Shown: positions 47,847 through 56,979, numbered from the stretch's first letter. The stretch: DNA of 64,000 bases from Saliniramus fredricksonii (GCF_900094735.1 NZ_FMBM01000002.1:2153501-2217500); one strand, 5' to 3'. Notes: generated by a model from the sequence alone, not told the origin. Translations and numbers: made by a program.

Positions 47847-49001
47847 CCAATCCGCATTGAAATTGACTCGGGGGATTCCCTCCGAGGCGCAAATCAGATT
47901 CAAGGTGGCGAACGGAGGAGTTCGCCATGGCTGCTTTGCCCTTGCGGGATGATTTTGACGCGGAACGCTGCCGTGCGGCGGCGCGGCGCTCGAAGGATGG
48001 GGCGCAAACGCGCCGGCTTCTGTCTATCGCGGCTATCTATGAGGGATCGAGCCGGGCGGAGGCGGCCCGGCTCGGCGGCGTGACGGCGCAGATCGTCCGC
48101 GACTGGGTTGAGCGGTTCAACCGAGAGGGACCGGAGGGGCTCGTCGACCGCAAGGCGCCGGGCAAGGCTCCTCTGCTCGGCCCCGATCATCTGGCGGCCC
48201 TGGCACGGCGGGTGGACGAAGGACCGATCCCGTCCGTCCATGGCGTGGTGCGCTGGCGGATCGTCGATCTCGCGCAATGGCTCTACGAGGAGTTCCGCAT
48301 CGCAGCGAGCGAGGACACGGTGAGCCGGGCCCTGCGCAAGATGGGCTATCGCAAGCTCTCGGCGAGGCCGCGCCATCATGCGCAGGACACGCATACCATC
48401 GAGGATTTTAAAAAAGTTTCCCCGCCCGCCTGGACGAAATCGCCGCCCACCAGAGCCTCGCGCCCGATGACATAGAGGTCTGGTTCGCCGACGAGGCCCG
48501 CATCGGCCAGAAGAACAAGATCACCCGACGCTGGGCCAAGCGCGGAACCCGCCCCTCGGCGCCGCACGATCAGCGCACCGCCTCGACCTACATCTTCGGG
48601 GCGATCTGCCCGCAGGAGGGAAAAGGGGCGGCTCTCGTCCTGCCGCGCTGCGACACAAAAGCCATGAACCTTCATCTCGTGGAGATCGCCGCCGCAGTCG
48701 CCCCGGGCAAACACGCCATCCTCATTCTCGATCAGGCCGGATGGCACATGGCCAAAGGCCTCGAGATCCCGCAAAACATCACCCTCCTGCCGCTGCCGCC
48801 AAAATCGCCCGAGTTGAATCCGGTCGAAAACCTCTGGCAGTTCATGCGCGACAATCTCCTCTCCAACCGAGTCTTCGCCTCCTATGACCAACTCCTCGAC
48901 CTGTGCTGCCAGGCCTGGAACGCCATCATCGACCAGCCATGGCGCATCATGGCCATCGGGCTGCGAGACTGGGCTCATCGGTTCTGATCATTGCGGGTTG
49001 G
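47847..49001 (+). mobile_element. IS630-family element
   Basis: 1155 bp between TA dinucleotides (47845-47846 and 49002-49003), the standard IS630 target duplication. Inverted ends: CCAATCCGCATTG on the left, CCAACCCGCAATG (complement) on the right. It inserted immediately 3' to the tupA stop codon region without damaging it. Confidence 0.88.
47927..48987 (+). CDS. IS630-family transposase, two overlapping frames
   Basis: The first frame (47927-48475) encodes the HTH DNA-binding part (AAIYEGSSRAEAARLGGVTAQIVRDWVERF; winged helix with WRIVDLAQWLYEEF). The DDE part continues in the -1 frame: VWFADEARIGQ, LILDQAGWHMA and LPPKSPELNPVENLWQFMRD (D, D, E). The switch lies at the run TTTTAAAAAAG, A6 at 48410-48415, where a -1 slip gives DFKKSFPARLDE. 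Several IS630 elements make their full transposase by slippage at an A-run, so this is probably programmed rather than a mutation. Full product about 353 residues. Confidence 0.85.
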
Positions 49002-49003
49002 TA

Positions 49004-49843
49004 TTACTCGGCGTTGGGGAAGAATAATTGCTCACCCGCAACTGTAAAGCTCGCGATCGCCTCCTGCCCTGCCGGCGAGACCACCCAGTCGATGAAGGCC
49101 TGCCCCTGCTGCGCCTTGACGTGCGGATGGCGTTCGGGATCGACGAGAATGATGCCGTAGGGGTTGAAAAGCACCGGATCACCCTCGAAGACGATCTCCA
49201 GCGATCCGCGATTGGCGAAGGAGAGCCAGGTGGCGCGATCGGTCAGGGCGTAGGCGGGCACCTGGGCGGCGGTGTTCAGGGTCGCGCCCATGCCGGAGCC
49301 GGTGGAGAGATACCATTGACCCTCCGGTGCGACACCGGCGGCCTTCCACAGGTTCATCTCCGCCACATGCGTGCCGCTGTCGTCACCACGCGAGGCGAAG
49401 GGCGCCTCGGCCTCAGCGATCGCAGCCATGGCCGAAGCCGCATCATCGGCACCCTCCAGCCCGGCGGGATCCGCGCCCGGACCGACGATGACGAAGTCGT
49501 TATACATCACGTCGAGGCGCTCCACGCCGAAACCGTCGGCAACGAAGGCCTCCTCGAGCTCACGGGCATGGACGAAGACGACATCCGCGTCGCCCCGGCG
49601 CCCGGTCTCAAGCGCCTGCCCGGTGCCTTGCGCGACGACACGGACCTCGATCCCGGTCTCTTCCTGGAAAAGCGGCAGGATATGGCCGAACAGGCCGGAA
49701 TTCTCGGTCGAGGTGGTCGAGGCCACGGTGATGAAGTCCTGGGCCTGGGCGGGGGTGGCGAGCGGCAGCGCCACCAGCATGGCGATGCCGGATGCAAGGC
49801 CCGTCACGGAGCCCAGAAGCAGAGTGCGTCGGTTGGTCGTCAT
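49004..49843 (-). CDS. tupA: Tungstate ABC transporter substrate-binding protein
   Basis: A 279-residue periplasmic binding protein. A twin-arginine-like stretch (TTNRRTLLLG) opens a signal of about 34 residues (PAQA-QDF). The oxyanion loop STTSTENSG (42-50), TGQALETGRRGDADVVFVHA, ASRGDDSGTHVAEMNLW and YALTDRATWL are the TupA signature, so tungstate (possibly molybdate) is the ligand. Unusually it is the last gene of the operon, after tupB and tupC. Its stop codon begins one base beyond the IS630 target site; any original terminator is now displaced by 1.1 kb. Confidence 0.93.
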   Translation of the reverse strand: MTTNRRTLLLGSVTGLASGIAMLVALPLATPAQAQDFITVASTTSTENSGLFGHILPLFQEETGIEVRVVAQGTGQALETGRRGDADVVFVHARELEEAFVADGFGVERLDVMYNDFVIVGPGADPAGLEGADDAASAMAAIAEAEAPFASRGDDSGTHVAEMNLWKAAGVAPEGQWYLSTGSGMGATLNTAAQVPAYALTDRATWLSFANRGSLEIVFEGDPVLFNPYGIILVDPERHPHVKAQQGQAFIDWVVSPAGQEAIASFTVAGEQLFFPNAE

Positions 49844-49862
49844 TGTTTCCTCCAGATTGCTC

Positions 49863-50594
49863 TTACCAGATCAGGTCGCCCGCCAGGAAAGCGCGCGCTT
49901 CCGGGGCTTTGGGCCCCTCGAAGAAAATGTCGGCCGGGCCGTGCTCGATCAGGCGGCCCCGATGCAGGAAGGCGATGTCCTGAGCAAGGCGCCGGGCCTG
50001 GCCGAGATTGTGGGTGCTCATCACGATGGTGATGCCCTCCGCAGAAAAGCTCTCGATCATCGCCTCGATGGTGCGGGTGGCGGAGGGATCGAGCGCCGAG
50101 GTCGGCTCGTCGAGAAAAAGGATCTGCGGACGCATGGTCCAGGCCCGAGCGAGGGCGAGCCGCTGTTGCTCGCCTCCGGAAAGCAGGCGTGCGGGGCGCT
50201 CGGCGAGAGTGGATAATCCGAACCGCTCGAGCGTCCGGGCCACCATGTCCCGGCAGGCCGAGCGACCCATGCCACGCAGGCGCAAGGGATAGGCGAGATT
50301 GGCCGCGACCGAGCGCCGGAGCAGGACGGGGCGCTGGAACACCATCGCCTGCGCTTGCGGACGCCTTTCGCCATTCGCCCAGATGCGTCGCCCCGTCGTC
50401 GGCTCGATCAGCCCGTGGCAAAGCCGTAGCAACAGGCTCTTGCCGGCGCCGTTTGCGCCCATCACGATCAGGCGCCGCCCGGCGGGAATGGCGAGCGAAA
50501 TTTCCTCCAGCAGTGCCGCCCCGGCCACGGCATAGCCGGCCTGTTCAAGCTGCAATGGCAGGATCGGGGGATGCAGATCGCCTTCGCGCTTCAT
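49863..50594 (-). CDS. tupC: Tungstate ABC transporter ATP-binding protein
   Basis: A 243-residue cytoplasmic ATPase with Walker A MGANGAGKSLL (Ser followed by Leu instead of the usual Ser/Thr-Thr), signature LSGGEQQRLALARA, Walker B ILFLDEPTSALDP and the H-loop MSTHNLGQARRLAQ. The long frame seen upstream of 50594 is a shadow of tupB; ATG 50594 overlaps the tupB stop by 4 bp. The HNLGQARR form is common in TupC proteins. Confidence 0.92.
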   Translation of the reverse strand: MKREGDLHPPILPLQLEQAGYAVAGAALLEEISLAIPAGRRLIVMGANGAGKSLLLRLCHGLIEPTTGRRIWANGERRPQAQAMVFQRPVLLRRSVAANLAYPLRLRGMGRSACRDMVARTLERFGLSTLAERPARLLSGGEQQRLALARAWTMRPQILFLDEPTSALDPSATRTIEAMIESFSAEGITIVMSTHNLGQARRLAQDIAFLHRGRLIEHGPADIFFEGPKAPEARAFLAGDLIW

Positions 50595-51286
50595 CCGAGC
50601 CTCCCCTTCGCCCATTGGCCGGCGCCCCAGGCGAGCGCGTTCAGGCTCAGCGTCAGCGTGAGCAGGATGATGCCGAGCGCCACGGCGAGGCCGAGCTCGC
50701 CGCGCGCGGTCTCCAGCGTGATGGCTGTCGTCATGGTGCGGGTATGGCCTGCAATATTGCCGCCCACGATCAGGACCGCCCCGACTTCCGCGCTCGCCCG
50801 CCCAAAGCCAGCGAGCACGCCGGTGAGGAGGCTGACGCGGCCATCCCAGAGCAGTGTCGGCACCGCCCGCAGGCGGCTGGCACCCAGCGAGCGCAGCTGC
50901 TCGCGATACTCTCCCCACAGATCCTCGACGACCGAGCGGGTCAGCGAGATCAGGATCGGCAGGATCAGGATGGTCTGGGCGATGACCATCGCGGTGGGGG
51001 TGAACAGAAGCGCGAGCGATCCGAGTGGCCCCGAGCGCGAGAGCAAAAGATAGACGACGAGGCCCGCGACCACAGGGGGAAGCCCCATCAGCGCATTGAA
51101 CAGGATGATCGCCAGCGATCGCCCCGGAAATCGCGCCAGTGCCAGCCCGGCGCCGAGCGGCAATCCGATCAGACAGGCAATCAGCACGGCGGTGACCGTC
51201 ACGCGCAGAGACAGCCCGATGATCTGCATCAGGGCCGGATCGCCGGAGGTGATCAGCGCAAAGGCTGTCGTGAAGGGGCCGCCCAC
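50591..51286 (-). CDS. tupB: Tungstate ABC transporter permease
   Basis: A 231-residue inner-membrane permease with five helices. FNALMGLPPVVAGLVVYLLLSRSGPLG and EYREQLRSLGASRLRAVPTLLWDGR (EAA loop) and FGRASAEVGAVLIVGGNIAGHTRTMTTAI are the TupB marks. First gene of the tup operon. Its promoter lies in the 100-bp AT-rich spacer shared with the divergent regulator gene. Confidence 0.94.
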   Translation of the reverse strand: MGGPFTTAFALITSGDPALMQIIGLSLRVTVTAVLIACLIGLPLGAGLALARFPGRSLAIILFNALMGLPPVVAGLVVYLLLSRSGPLGSLALLFTPTAMVIAQTILILPILISLTRSVVEDLWGEYREQLRSLGASRLRAVPTLLWDGRVSLLTGVLAGFGRASAEVGAVLIVGGNIAGHTRTMTTAITLETARGELGLAVALGIILLTLTLSLNALAWGAGQWAKGRLG

Positions 51287-51358
51287 GAGGAATCCTCATA
51301 AATCGGCTGGAAGGAAAGCAAAAAACAGATTACAATTCAAATATATAATTCTTGCAGT

Positions 51359-51373
51359 ATTATGCATGATAAT
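51359..51373. promoter_or_regulatory. Candidate operator in the divergent tupB/regulator spacer
   Basis: ATTATGCATGATAAT has arms ATTAT/ATAAT around GCATG and lies 14 bp before the regulator's proposed start and 73 bp from tupB, in a markedly AT-rich stretch (51320-51375). Suited to binding by the adjacent HTH regulator. Confidence 0.4.
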
Positions 51374-51386
51374 GCAGAGAGCCAGC

Positions 51387-52316
51387 ATGGAAACCCTGAC
51401 CTCCTCCGACGATCTCGACGATGCCGCTGCGACAGGCTCCGCTTCATCCCTCATGACGACTGCGGAAGTCGCGGAATATCTGCGGGTGAAGGAGCGCACG
51501 ATCTATGAGATGGTTTCGCGCCAGACGATCCCGTTCACCCGCGCTACCGGCAAGCTGTTGTTTCCCCGCTGGCTTATCGATACCTGGCTCGAGGCCCAGA
51601 CCGAATTGCCGCAGGCGGGGATCGCCCCAGCGCCGCCGATCTATGCCGGCTCGAACGATCCGTTGCTGGAATGGGCCCTGCGGCAATCCGGCTCGGGCCT
51701 CGCGGTGCTCGCCTCGGGCTCGGCCCACGGGCTCACGGAACTCGCTGCCGGGCGGGCGGTCCTCGCGGGCTGCCATCTGATGGACCCGGAAAGCGGCACC
51801 TGGAATCTGCCTGCGGTGCAGGCGCATCTGCCTGGGGCGCGTCACATCCTGATCCACTGGGCGCGCCGGACGCAGGGGCTGATCTGCGCTCCCGGCAATC
51901 CGCTGGGTATCACCGATCTGAAAGACGCCGCCGCACGCGGCCTGCGCTTCGCGCTGCGCACCGATGCGGCCGGCTCGCAACGCCTCCTGAACATCCTGCT
52001 GGCGCGCCACGGCCTGTCCGCCGCCGATCTGAACATGGCCGCGCCCCCGGTCGACACCCATGCCGATCTCGCCGCACTGATCGAGAGCGGGGAGGCCGAT
52101 TGCGGCTTCGGCCTGCAATCGGCGGCGGCCCATCTCGGCTTCCTGCCGCTGATCGCGGACGAAAGCTTCGACCTCGCCATGGCCCGGCGCGACTATTTCG
52201 AGCCGGCGATCCAGACCTTGCTCACCTTCGCCCGCAGCGAGGCCTTCGCCCGCCGAGCCGCCTATCTCGGCGGCTACGACATTGCGGATCTCGGCAAGGT
52301 GCAGTGGAATGGTTGA
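51387..52316 (+). CDS. HTH regulator with oxyanion-binding-protein-like domain (Mo/W sensing)
   Basis: A 309-residue cytoplasmic protein with two parts: an excisionase/MerR-type helix-turn-helix (about residues 20-70, TTAEVAEYLRVKERTIYEMVS) and a C-terminal periplasmic-binding-protein-like domain (PF12727-type, about 85-300; LAVLASGSAHGLTELAAGRA, CAPGNPLGITDLKDAAARGLRF, GEADCGFGLQSAAAHLGF). Such one-component regulators are known beside molybdate/tungstate transporters. The ATG at 51387 is preferred because upstream ATGs (51366, 51372) lie inside the candidate operator. Divergent from tupBCA and overlapping by 8 bp with the ModA-like gene. Ligand and direction of control are inference. Confidence 0.82.
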   Translation: METLTSSDDLDDAAATGSASSLMTTAEVAEYLRVKERTIYEMVSRQTIPFTRATGKLLFPRWLIDTWLEAQTELPQAGIAPAPPIYAGSNDPLLEWALRQSGSGLAVLASGSAHGLTELAAGRAVLAGCHLMDPESGTWNLPAVQAHLPGARHILIHWARRTQGLICAPGNPLGITDLKDAAARGLRFALRTDAAGSQRLLNILLARHGLSAADLNMAAPPVDTHADLAALIESGEADCGFGLQSAAAHLGFLPLIADESFDLAMARRDYFEPAIQTLLTFARSEAFARRAAYLGGYDIADLGKVQWNG

Positions 52317-53046
52317 GACCCTGCATCTCCTCGCGGCAGGAAGCCTGAAGGAGCCTCTCGGTGGCATCGCGCCGGTGGCAGGATATCGCATTGCAGCCCG
52401 TTTCGGTCCCTCAGGCCTGTTGCGGGCGGAGATATTCGCCGGAGCGCCCTGGCACGTCTTCATCAGCGCCGATAAGGGTCATCCGGCCGCGATTGCCGAA
52501 GCAGGATTGGGGGCATCGCCGCAACACTTCTGCCACAACCAACTCTGTCTCATCGTTCCGGATCGGTTCGAAGACGCCGATCCGGTCGCCCTGATTCAAC
52601 GCGCGGATTTGCGCCTCGGCATCTCGACACCGGGCAACGACCCCTCGGGCGATTATGCGATGGCGATCCTGCGCCGGCTCGATGCCCGATCCCCGGATGG
52701 CGATGCCGCCTTGCGTGCATTAGCGCTGACAGGCGCGCCTGACAGCCCCGTGACGCCGAGCGACCGCAATCCCTATGCCTGGCTGATCACGCAACACATG
52801 GCAGATCTTTTCCTGACCTATCGCAGCAACGCGATCGCGGCCCGCGCGGACACACCGTCACTGCACATGCTTGCATTGCCGCGACACCTTTCGGTCCTTG
52901 CCAGCTACGCCCTCACCTTCAGGCCCGACGTCGCCGAGGCGCAGGAACTTGCCGAAGCACTTCTCTCGGAAGAGATCCAGACCCGCCTCGCGGCGTATGG
53001 ATTCGAACCGGTGGGCAATATCGCAGAAGAGGGAACCAGACCATGA
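52309..53046 (+). CDS. Leaderless ModA-like oxyanion-binding protein
   Basis: A 245-residue protein with the ModA fold: LHLLAAGSLKEPLGGIAP at the N-terminus, RFGPSGLLRAEIFAGAPWHVFISADKGHPAAI (the ModA GSSG...GAPADVFISAD block), LRLGISTPGNDPSGDYAMAILRRL and LSVLASYALTFRPDV...LLSEEIQTRLAAYGF at the end. Secreted ModA proteins start with a signal peptide; here the mature fold begins at residue 4, so the product should stay in the cytoplasm. Its start lies inside the regulator gene's end, and it overlaps the next gene by 4 bp. It could be a cytoplasmic sensor, buffer or chaperone of molybdate/tungstate; no description of such a partner is known to me. Confidence 0.75.
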   Translation: MVETLHLLAAGSLKEPLGGIAPVAGYRIAARFGPSGLLRAEIFAGAPWHVFISADKGHPAAIAEAGLGASPQHFCHNQLCLIVPDRFEDADPVALIQRADLRLGISTPGNDPSGDYAMAILRRLDARSPDGDAALRALALTGAPDSPVTPSDRNPYAWLITQHMADLFLTYRSNAIAARADTPSLHMLALPRHLSVLASYALTFRPDVAEAQELAEALLSEEIQTRLAAYGFEPVGNIAEEGTRP

Positions 53047-54065
53047 TGCGTATCCTGATGGCCATTCTCGGCCTTCTTCTGATCGCGGCGCCCGGCATTG
53101 CCGGGACGCCGCAGAGCATCACCGACAGCGCCGGGAGAACCGTGGATCTGCCTGCCCGGATCGACACCGTCGTTGCCGCCGGCCCGCCGGCAGCGATCCT
53201 GCTTTACGTCATGGCGCCGGAACGGATGCTCGGCTGGCCGCAGGCCAATCGGGCGAACGAACGTGATTTCCTCGCCCGCCCCTATGCCGATCTGCCCGAG
53301 CTCGGCACCCTGACCGGCCAGGGCGGAGAGGCCAATCTCGAACGGGTCCTCGCCCTCGCCCCCGATCTGATCATCGATTTCGGCTCGGTGCGCGACACTT
53401 ATGTCGATCTGGCCGACAGGGTGCAGGAACAGACGGGGATTCCCTATCTGCTGATCGACGGCCGTTTCGAAAACACCCCGGCGGCCTTGCGCCTTCTGGG
53501 CGAGGCGCTGGGCATCCCCGAGCGAGGTGAAGCGCTGGCACGCGATACCGAGGCCAGCTTTGCCCGTATCGATGAACTGAACGAGCGCATTGCCGATGCC
53601 GAACGCCCTCGCGCCTATCTGGCGCGGGGTCCGGACGGGCTGGAAAGCGGAGTCGTCGGGTCTATCAATACCGAAATCCTGGAATGGGCCGGCGGGATCA
53701 ATGTGCTCGGACGCAGCGATGCGGCACGCGGTCTGGTCAGGGTCAATTTCGAGGCCCTGCTTGCAGCCGATCCGGACATCATCGTCACCTGGGACCGCCA
53801 GTTCTACGAAACCCACCGCGATGATCCGCTCTGGGCACGGATGCGGGCCGTGCGGGAGGGGCGTGTCCATCTGTCACCTATCCTGCCCTTCGGCTGGATC
53901 GACCGACCACCATCGATCAACCGTCTGATCGGGCTGGACTGGATCGCCGCGACCTTCTTTCCCGATACCTATGCGATCGACCTCCGGGCCCGCACGCGGG
54001 AGTTCTACCAGCTTTGGTATCATCTCGATCTCAGCGATGATCAACTCGACACGCTGTTGCCATGA
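53043..54065 (+). CDS. BtuF/MolA-type periplasmic binding protein, probable molybdate/tungstate
   Basis: A 340-residue class-III binding protein: signal peptide of about 20 residues (PGIA-GTP), then TDSAGRTVDLPARIDTVVAAGPPAAILLYVMAP, the long linking helix region (about 150-190) and FGWIDRPPSINRLIGLDWIA near the C-terminus. The layout is that of iron-siderophore/cobalamin binders, but the GWIDRPPSxNRLIGL block and the surrounding Mo/W genes point to the MolA group, which binds molybdate and tungstate in Haemophilus. First of three coupled genes (4-bp overlaps). Iron or a heme-like ligand remains possible. Confidence 0.78.
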   Translation: MMRILMAILGLLLIAAPGIAGTPQSITDSAGRTVDLPARIDTVVAAGPPAAILLYVMAPERMLGWPQANRANERDFLARPYADLPELGTLTGQGGEANLERVLALAPDLIIDFGSVRDTYVDLADRVQEQTGIPYLLIDGRFENTPAALRLLGEALGIPERGEALARDTEASFARIDELNERIADAERPRAYLARGPDGLESGVVGSINTEILEWAGGINVLGRSDAARGLVRVNFEALLAADPDIIVTWDRQFYETHRDDPLWARMRAVREGRVHLSPILPFGWIDRPPSINRLIGLDWIAATFFPDTYAIDLRARTREFYQLWYHLDLSDDQLDTLLP

Positions 54066-55084
54066 AGAGCATCGCCGGTCCCCATGATCATGCGGTGATC
54101 CGCCGGTTCTCCGTCATCGCGGGACTGGGGCTCCTTCTTTTCGCCGGGGCGGGACTCGCACTGACCATCGGCCCCTATCCTGTTCCCGTCACCCAGGTGG
54201 TGACGGAACTGCTGATGCCGTCCGGCGGTATGGGCGAAATCGTCATCTGGAACATCCGGCTGCCGCGCGTGCTCGCGGCGATGCTGGTCGGAGCGGCGCT
54301 CGCCTCCGCGGGGGCCTCGTATCAGATCCTGTTTCGCAATCCGCTGGTTTCGCCGGATATTCTGGGCGTGTCGTCCGGGGCCGCCCTCGGTGCGGTGATC
54401 GGCATATTCCTGTCTCTTCCGGTGATCGCGATACAGGGATTCGCCTTTCTCGGCGGCTTGGGCGCCGTCGCGCTGGTGATCTTCATCTCGCGGGCGGTGC
54501 GCGGGGTCGACCAGACGCTGGTTCTGGTGCTGACCGGCGTCGTCATCGGGGCGCTGGCCGGCGCCGCGACCTCGCTGCTCAAGGTCATGGCGGATCCCTA
54601 TGATCAGTTGCCCGCAATCACGTTCTGGCTTCTGGGGAGCCTGGCCAGCACCACGCAGGCGGATCTGACCCCGGTCCTGCCGGCGGTGCTGATCGGCCTC
54701 GTTCCGCTGATCCTGCTTCGCTGGCGCATCAACCTGCTCTCCCTCGGTGACGACGAAGCGCGTGCCCTCGGGGTCGATGCTCCGCGGCTGCGCATGCTGG
54801 TCATTGCGGCGGCGACCTTGATTACGGCCTCGGTCGTCGCGATCGCCGGGGTGGTCGGCTGGGTTGGACTCGTCATTCCGCATATCGCCCGAATGATCGT
54901 CGGCCCCTCCTTCTCCACCTTGCTCCCGGCGGCGGCCATCATCGGCGCCGGATATCTTCTTCTGGTGGATACCCTGTGCCGTACCCTCGCAGCGATCGAA
55001 ATTCCGCTGGGCATTCTGACGGCAGTATTGGGAGCGCCGTTCTTTCTCTATCTGCTCGCACGCGGAAGGCGAGGCTGGACATGA
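54062..55084 (+). CDS. FecCD/BtuC-type ABC permease (MolB-like)
   Basis: A 340-residue inner-membrane permease with about ten helices. It has IWNIRLPRVLAAMLVGAALASAGASYQILFRNPLVSPDILGVSSGA, the FecCD opening; LLSLGDDEARALGVDA in the coupling region; and AGVVGWVGLVIPHIARMIVGP with the family's VGLVIPHIAR. Translationally coupled to binding protein and ATPase. Same transport system as the MolA-like gene. Confidence 0.92.
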   Translation: MKSIAGPHDHAVIRRFSVIAGLGLLLFAGAGLALTIGPYPVPVTQVVTELLMPSGGMGEIVIWNIRLPRVLAAMLVGAALASAGASYQILFRNPLVSPDILGVSSGAALGAVIGIFLSLPVIAIQGFAFLGGLGAVALVIFISRAVRGVDQTLVLVLTGVVIGALAGAATSLLKVMADPYDQLPAITFWLLGSLASTTQADLTPVLPAVLIGLVPLILLRWRINLLSLGDDEARALGVDAPRLRMLVIAAATLITASVVAIAGVVGWVGLVIPHIARMIVGPSFSTLLPAAAIIGAGYLLLVDTLCRTLAAIEIPLGILTAVLGAPFFLYLLARGRRGWT

Positions 55085-55917
55085 TAACGGCCCGGGAACT
55101 CACGATCGGACATGGTGCGACCGTGGTTGGCCAGGGCCTATCGCTGAGCATATCCCTCGGCGAAGTCATCTGCCTGCTGGGGCCGAACGGCTGCGGCAAA
55201 ACCACCCTGTTTCGCACACTTCTCGGGCTGATACCGCCGATCACCGGAGCCATTGCCATCGGTGGGCGCGATATCGCAGCTCTGAGACGGCGCGATATCG
55301 CGCGGGCGGTGGCCTATGTGCCGCAGGCCCATGTGCCCCCATTTCCGTATCTGGTGGAAGAAGTCGTGCTGATGGGGCGAACCGCCCGGATCGGCCCGCT
55401 ATCGGCGCCGTCGGCGGGCGACCGGGACATCGCGCGCGCAGCACTCGCACGATTGGGAATCGCCGATCTGGCGCAGTCGGATTACTCTCGCCTGTCCGGC
55501 GGGCAACGCCAGATGGTCATGATCGCGCGGGCTCTCGCCCAGCAGGCGCCCTTGCTCATCATGGACGAGCCGACCGCAAGTCTCGATTTCGGTAACCAGG
55601 CAAGGGTCCTGACCCGGATCGCCGATCTCGCCCGAGCCGGCGACCATGGCGTCATCCTGTCCACACACGACCCCGACCAGGCTTTCGCGCTCGATGCCCG
55701 CGTCATCCTGATGCACGAGGGCGTTATCCTCGCCGATGGCCCGCCGGAGAAGGTTCTGACCGCATCGCGGCTGACCGATGTGTATGGTGTTCCAGTCAGG
55801 GTCGAGCGAACGGAATCGGGAAGTGCGGTCTGCGCGCCGTGGGTGGTCGATGCATCGACAGGTTCGGGATTGCAGCATCACGAGACCGCCATCACAAACA
55901 AACCACCGAATGTTTAA
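55081..55917 (+). CDS. ABC transporter ATP-binding protein (BtuD/MolC-like)
   Basis: A 278-residue cytoplasmic ATPase: Walker A GPNGCGKTT, AYVPQAHVPPFPYLVEEVVLMG, signature LSGGQRQMVMIARA, Walker B LLIMDEPTASLDFG and STHDPDQAF. The LSGGQRQMVMIARALAQ form and VVLMGR stretch are characteristic of the FecE/BtuD branch. A 40-residue tail after the conserved part is variable. Closes the locus; the following 400 bp hold no gene. Confidence 0.92.
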   Translation: MITARELTIGHGATVVGQGLSLSISLGEVICLLGPNGCGKTTLFRTLLGLIPPITGAIAIGGRDIAALRRRDIARAVAYVPQAHVPPFPYLVEEVVLMGRTARIGPLSAPSAGDRDIARAALARLGIADLAQSDYSRLSGGQRQMVMIARALAQQAPLLIMDEPTASLDFGNQARVLTRIADLARAGDHGVILSTHDPDQAFALDARVILMHEGVILADGPPEKVLTASRLTDVYGVPVRVERTESGSAVCAPWVVDASTGSGLQHHETAITNKPPNV

Positions 55918-56318
55918 TTCAGCGAAAAACGGACAAAGCTGACCGACCGGTAACAGGCGCTACGCTCCGGACTGTGAACGTCTGCACAGGGGCGCGTAGC
56001 AGTCATACAGCGATTGATCCCGGAATATTTTATCCCCACCTGTACCGATTGTAATAACCATTTTCTGTGACGCCTTCGACCTAATCCACCTGCCGCTTCA
56101 TACACATCATGGCACGTTGTACTGATTAACGGAGCGCGGATCTCAGTCCCGTGACCCTTACGAATTTTCGTTTTATCATTAATTTTCTAAATTAATGTAT
56201 TTGCAACTTTCTTAATTTCAGCTGATGCTTTCTCTGTGGGCATTTCAGCTTTGCTTTTCAGGTCAGCGGGAGCGCATGGCGTTCTGCAGCGGCGTTTTCT
56301 TGATCAAGAGCCGATACG
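55918..56318. other. Spacer without recognised gene
   Basis: No coding sequence seen. 56160-56220 is AT-rich (TTAATTTTCTAAATTAATG) and probably holds the promoter of the small gene and recombinase; the boundary of the recombinase-bearing element may lie here. Confidence 0.5.
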
Positions 56319-56576
56319 ATGTCTATTGCAGATGACGAACCATCAAGTCACCCCGACTTGAACACTGATCCTGACGGCACGGTTACATCGTTGCACAAGA
56401 AAGGGCGCGACGCAATCCGCGACCTCGTCAAGGAGCTTGCGCGGGAAGCGGCACGGCGCGATCATGCCAAGCATCTTCGCCAATGCGGTGACCTTGAAGG
56501 CCGTGGCCTTGAATGCGACGACGCGGGAGCCGATATCGGGTCACCCCACGATCATGAGAACGACGATGACACATGA
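56319..56576 (+). CDS. Small hypothetical protein preceding the recombinase
   Basis: An 85-residue hydrophilic protein: acidic N-terminus (SIADDEPSSHPDLNTDPDG), a basic amphipathic middle (AIRDLVKELAREAARRDHAKHLRQ) and a very acidic, His-rich end. Its last 23 or 11 bases overlap the recombinase start (ATG 56554 or 56566), a coupling that supports a real gene belonging to the same element. I do not recognise the family. Confidence 0.5.
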   Translation: MSIADDEPSSHPDLNTDPDGTVTSLHKKGRDAIRDLVKELAREAARRDHAKHLRQCGDLEGRGLECDDAGADIGSPHDHENDDDT

Positions 56577-56979
56577 ACTGGCAATCATCTATGCGCGTTA
56601 TTCGAGCGATCTGCAGCGTCCGCACTCGATCGATGATCAGATCCGCGAGTGTCGCGCGTATGCGGAACGTCTCGGTATGGCGGTGGTCGCGACGTTCAGC
56701 GACGCAGCAACCTCGGGGACGCAGATTTCGCGTTCGGGGCTCGACGCTGCGATCGAAGCGCTGAGCGCAAACCCGCGTGCGGTCCTCGTCGCCGAAGCGC
56801 TGGATCGGCTCAGCTGCGGGCAAGGCCATATTGCGGACCTTTACGATGAGGTGAAGTTTCTGGGAAGCGAGATCGTCACCGTCGCCAAAGGGCCAGTTTC
56901 GCGTATGCATGTCGGCTTCAAGGGCACCATGAACGCCTACTATATCGATGATCTCGGCAAGAAGACACGCAGGGGCCTG

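Noticed and set aside
49863..51299. 478-codon frame including tupC
   Set aside because: The part upstream of 50594 is a shadow of tupB; ATP-binding homology begins at the 50594 ATG.
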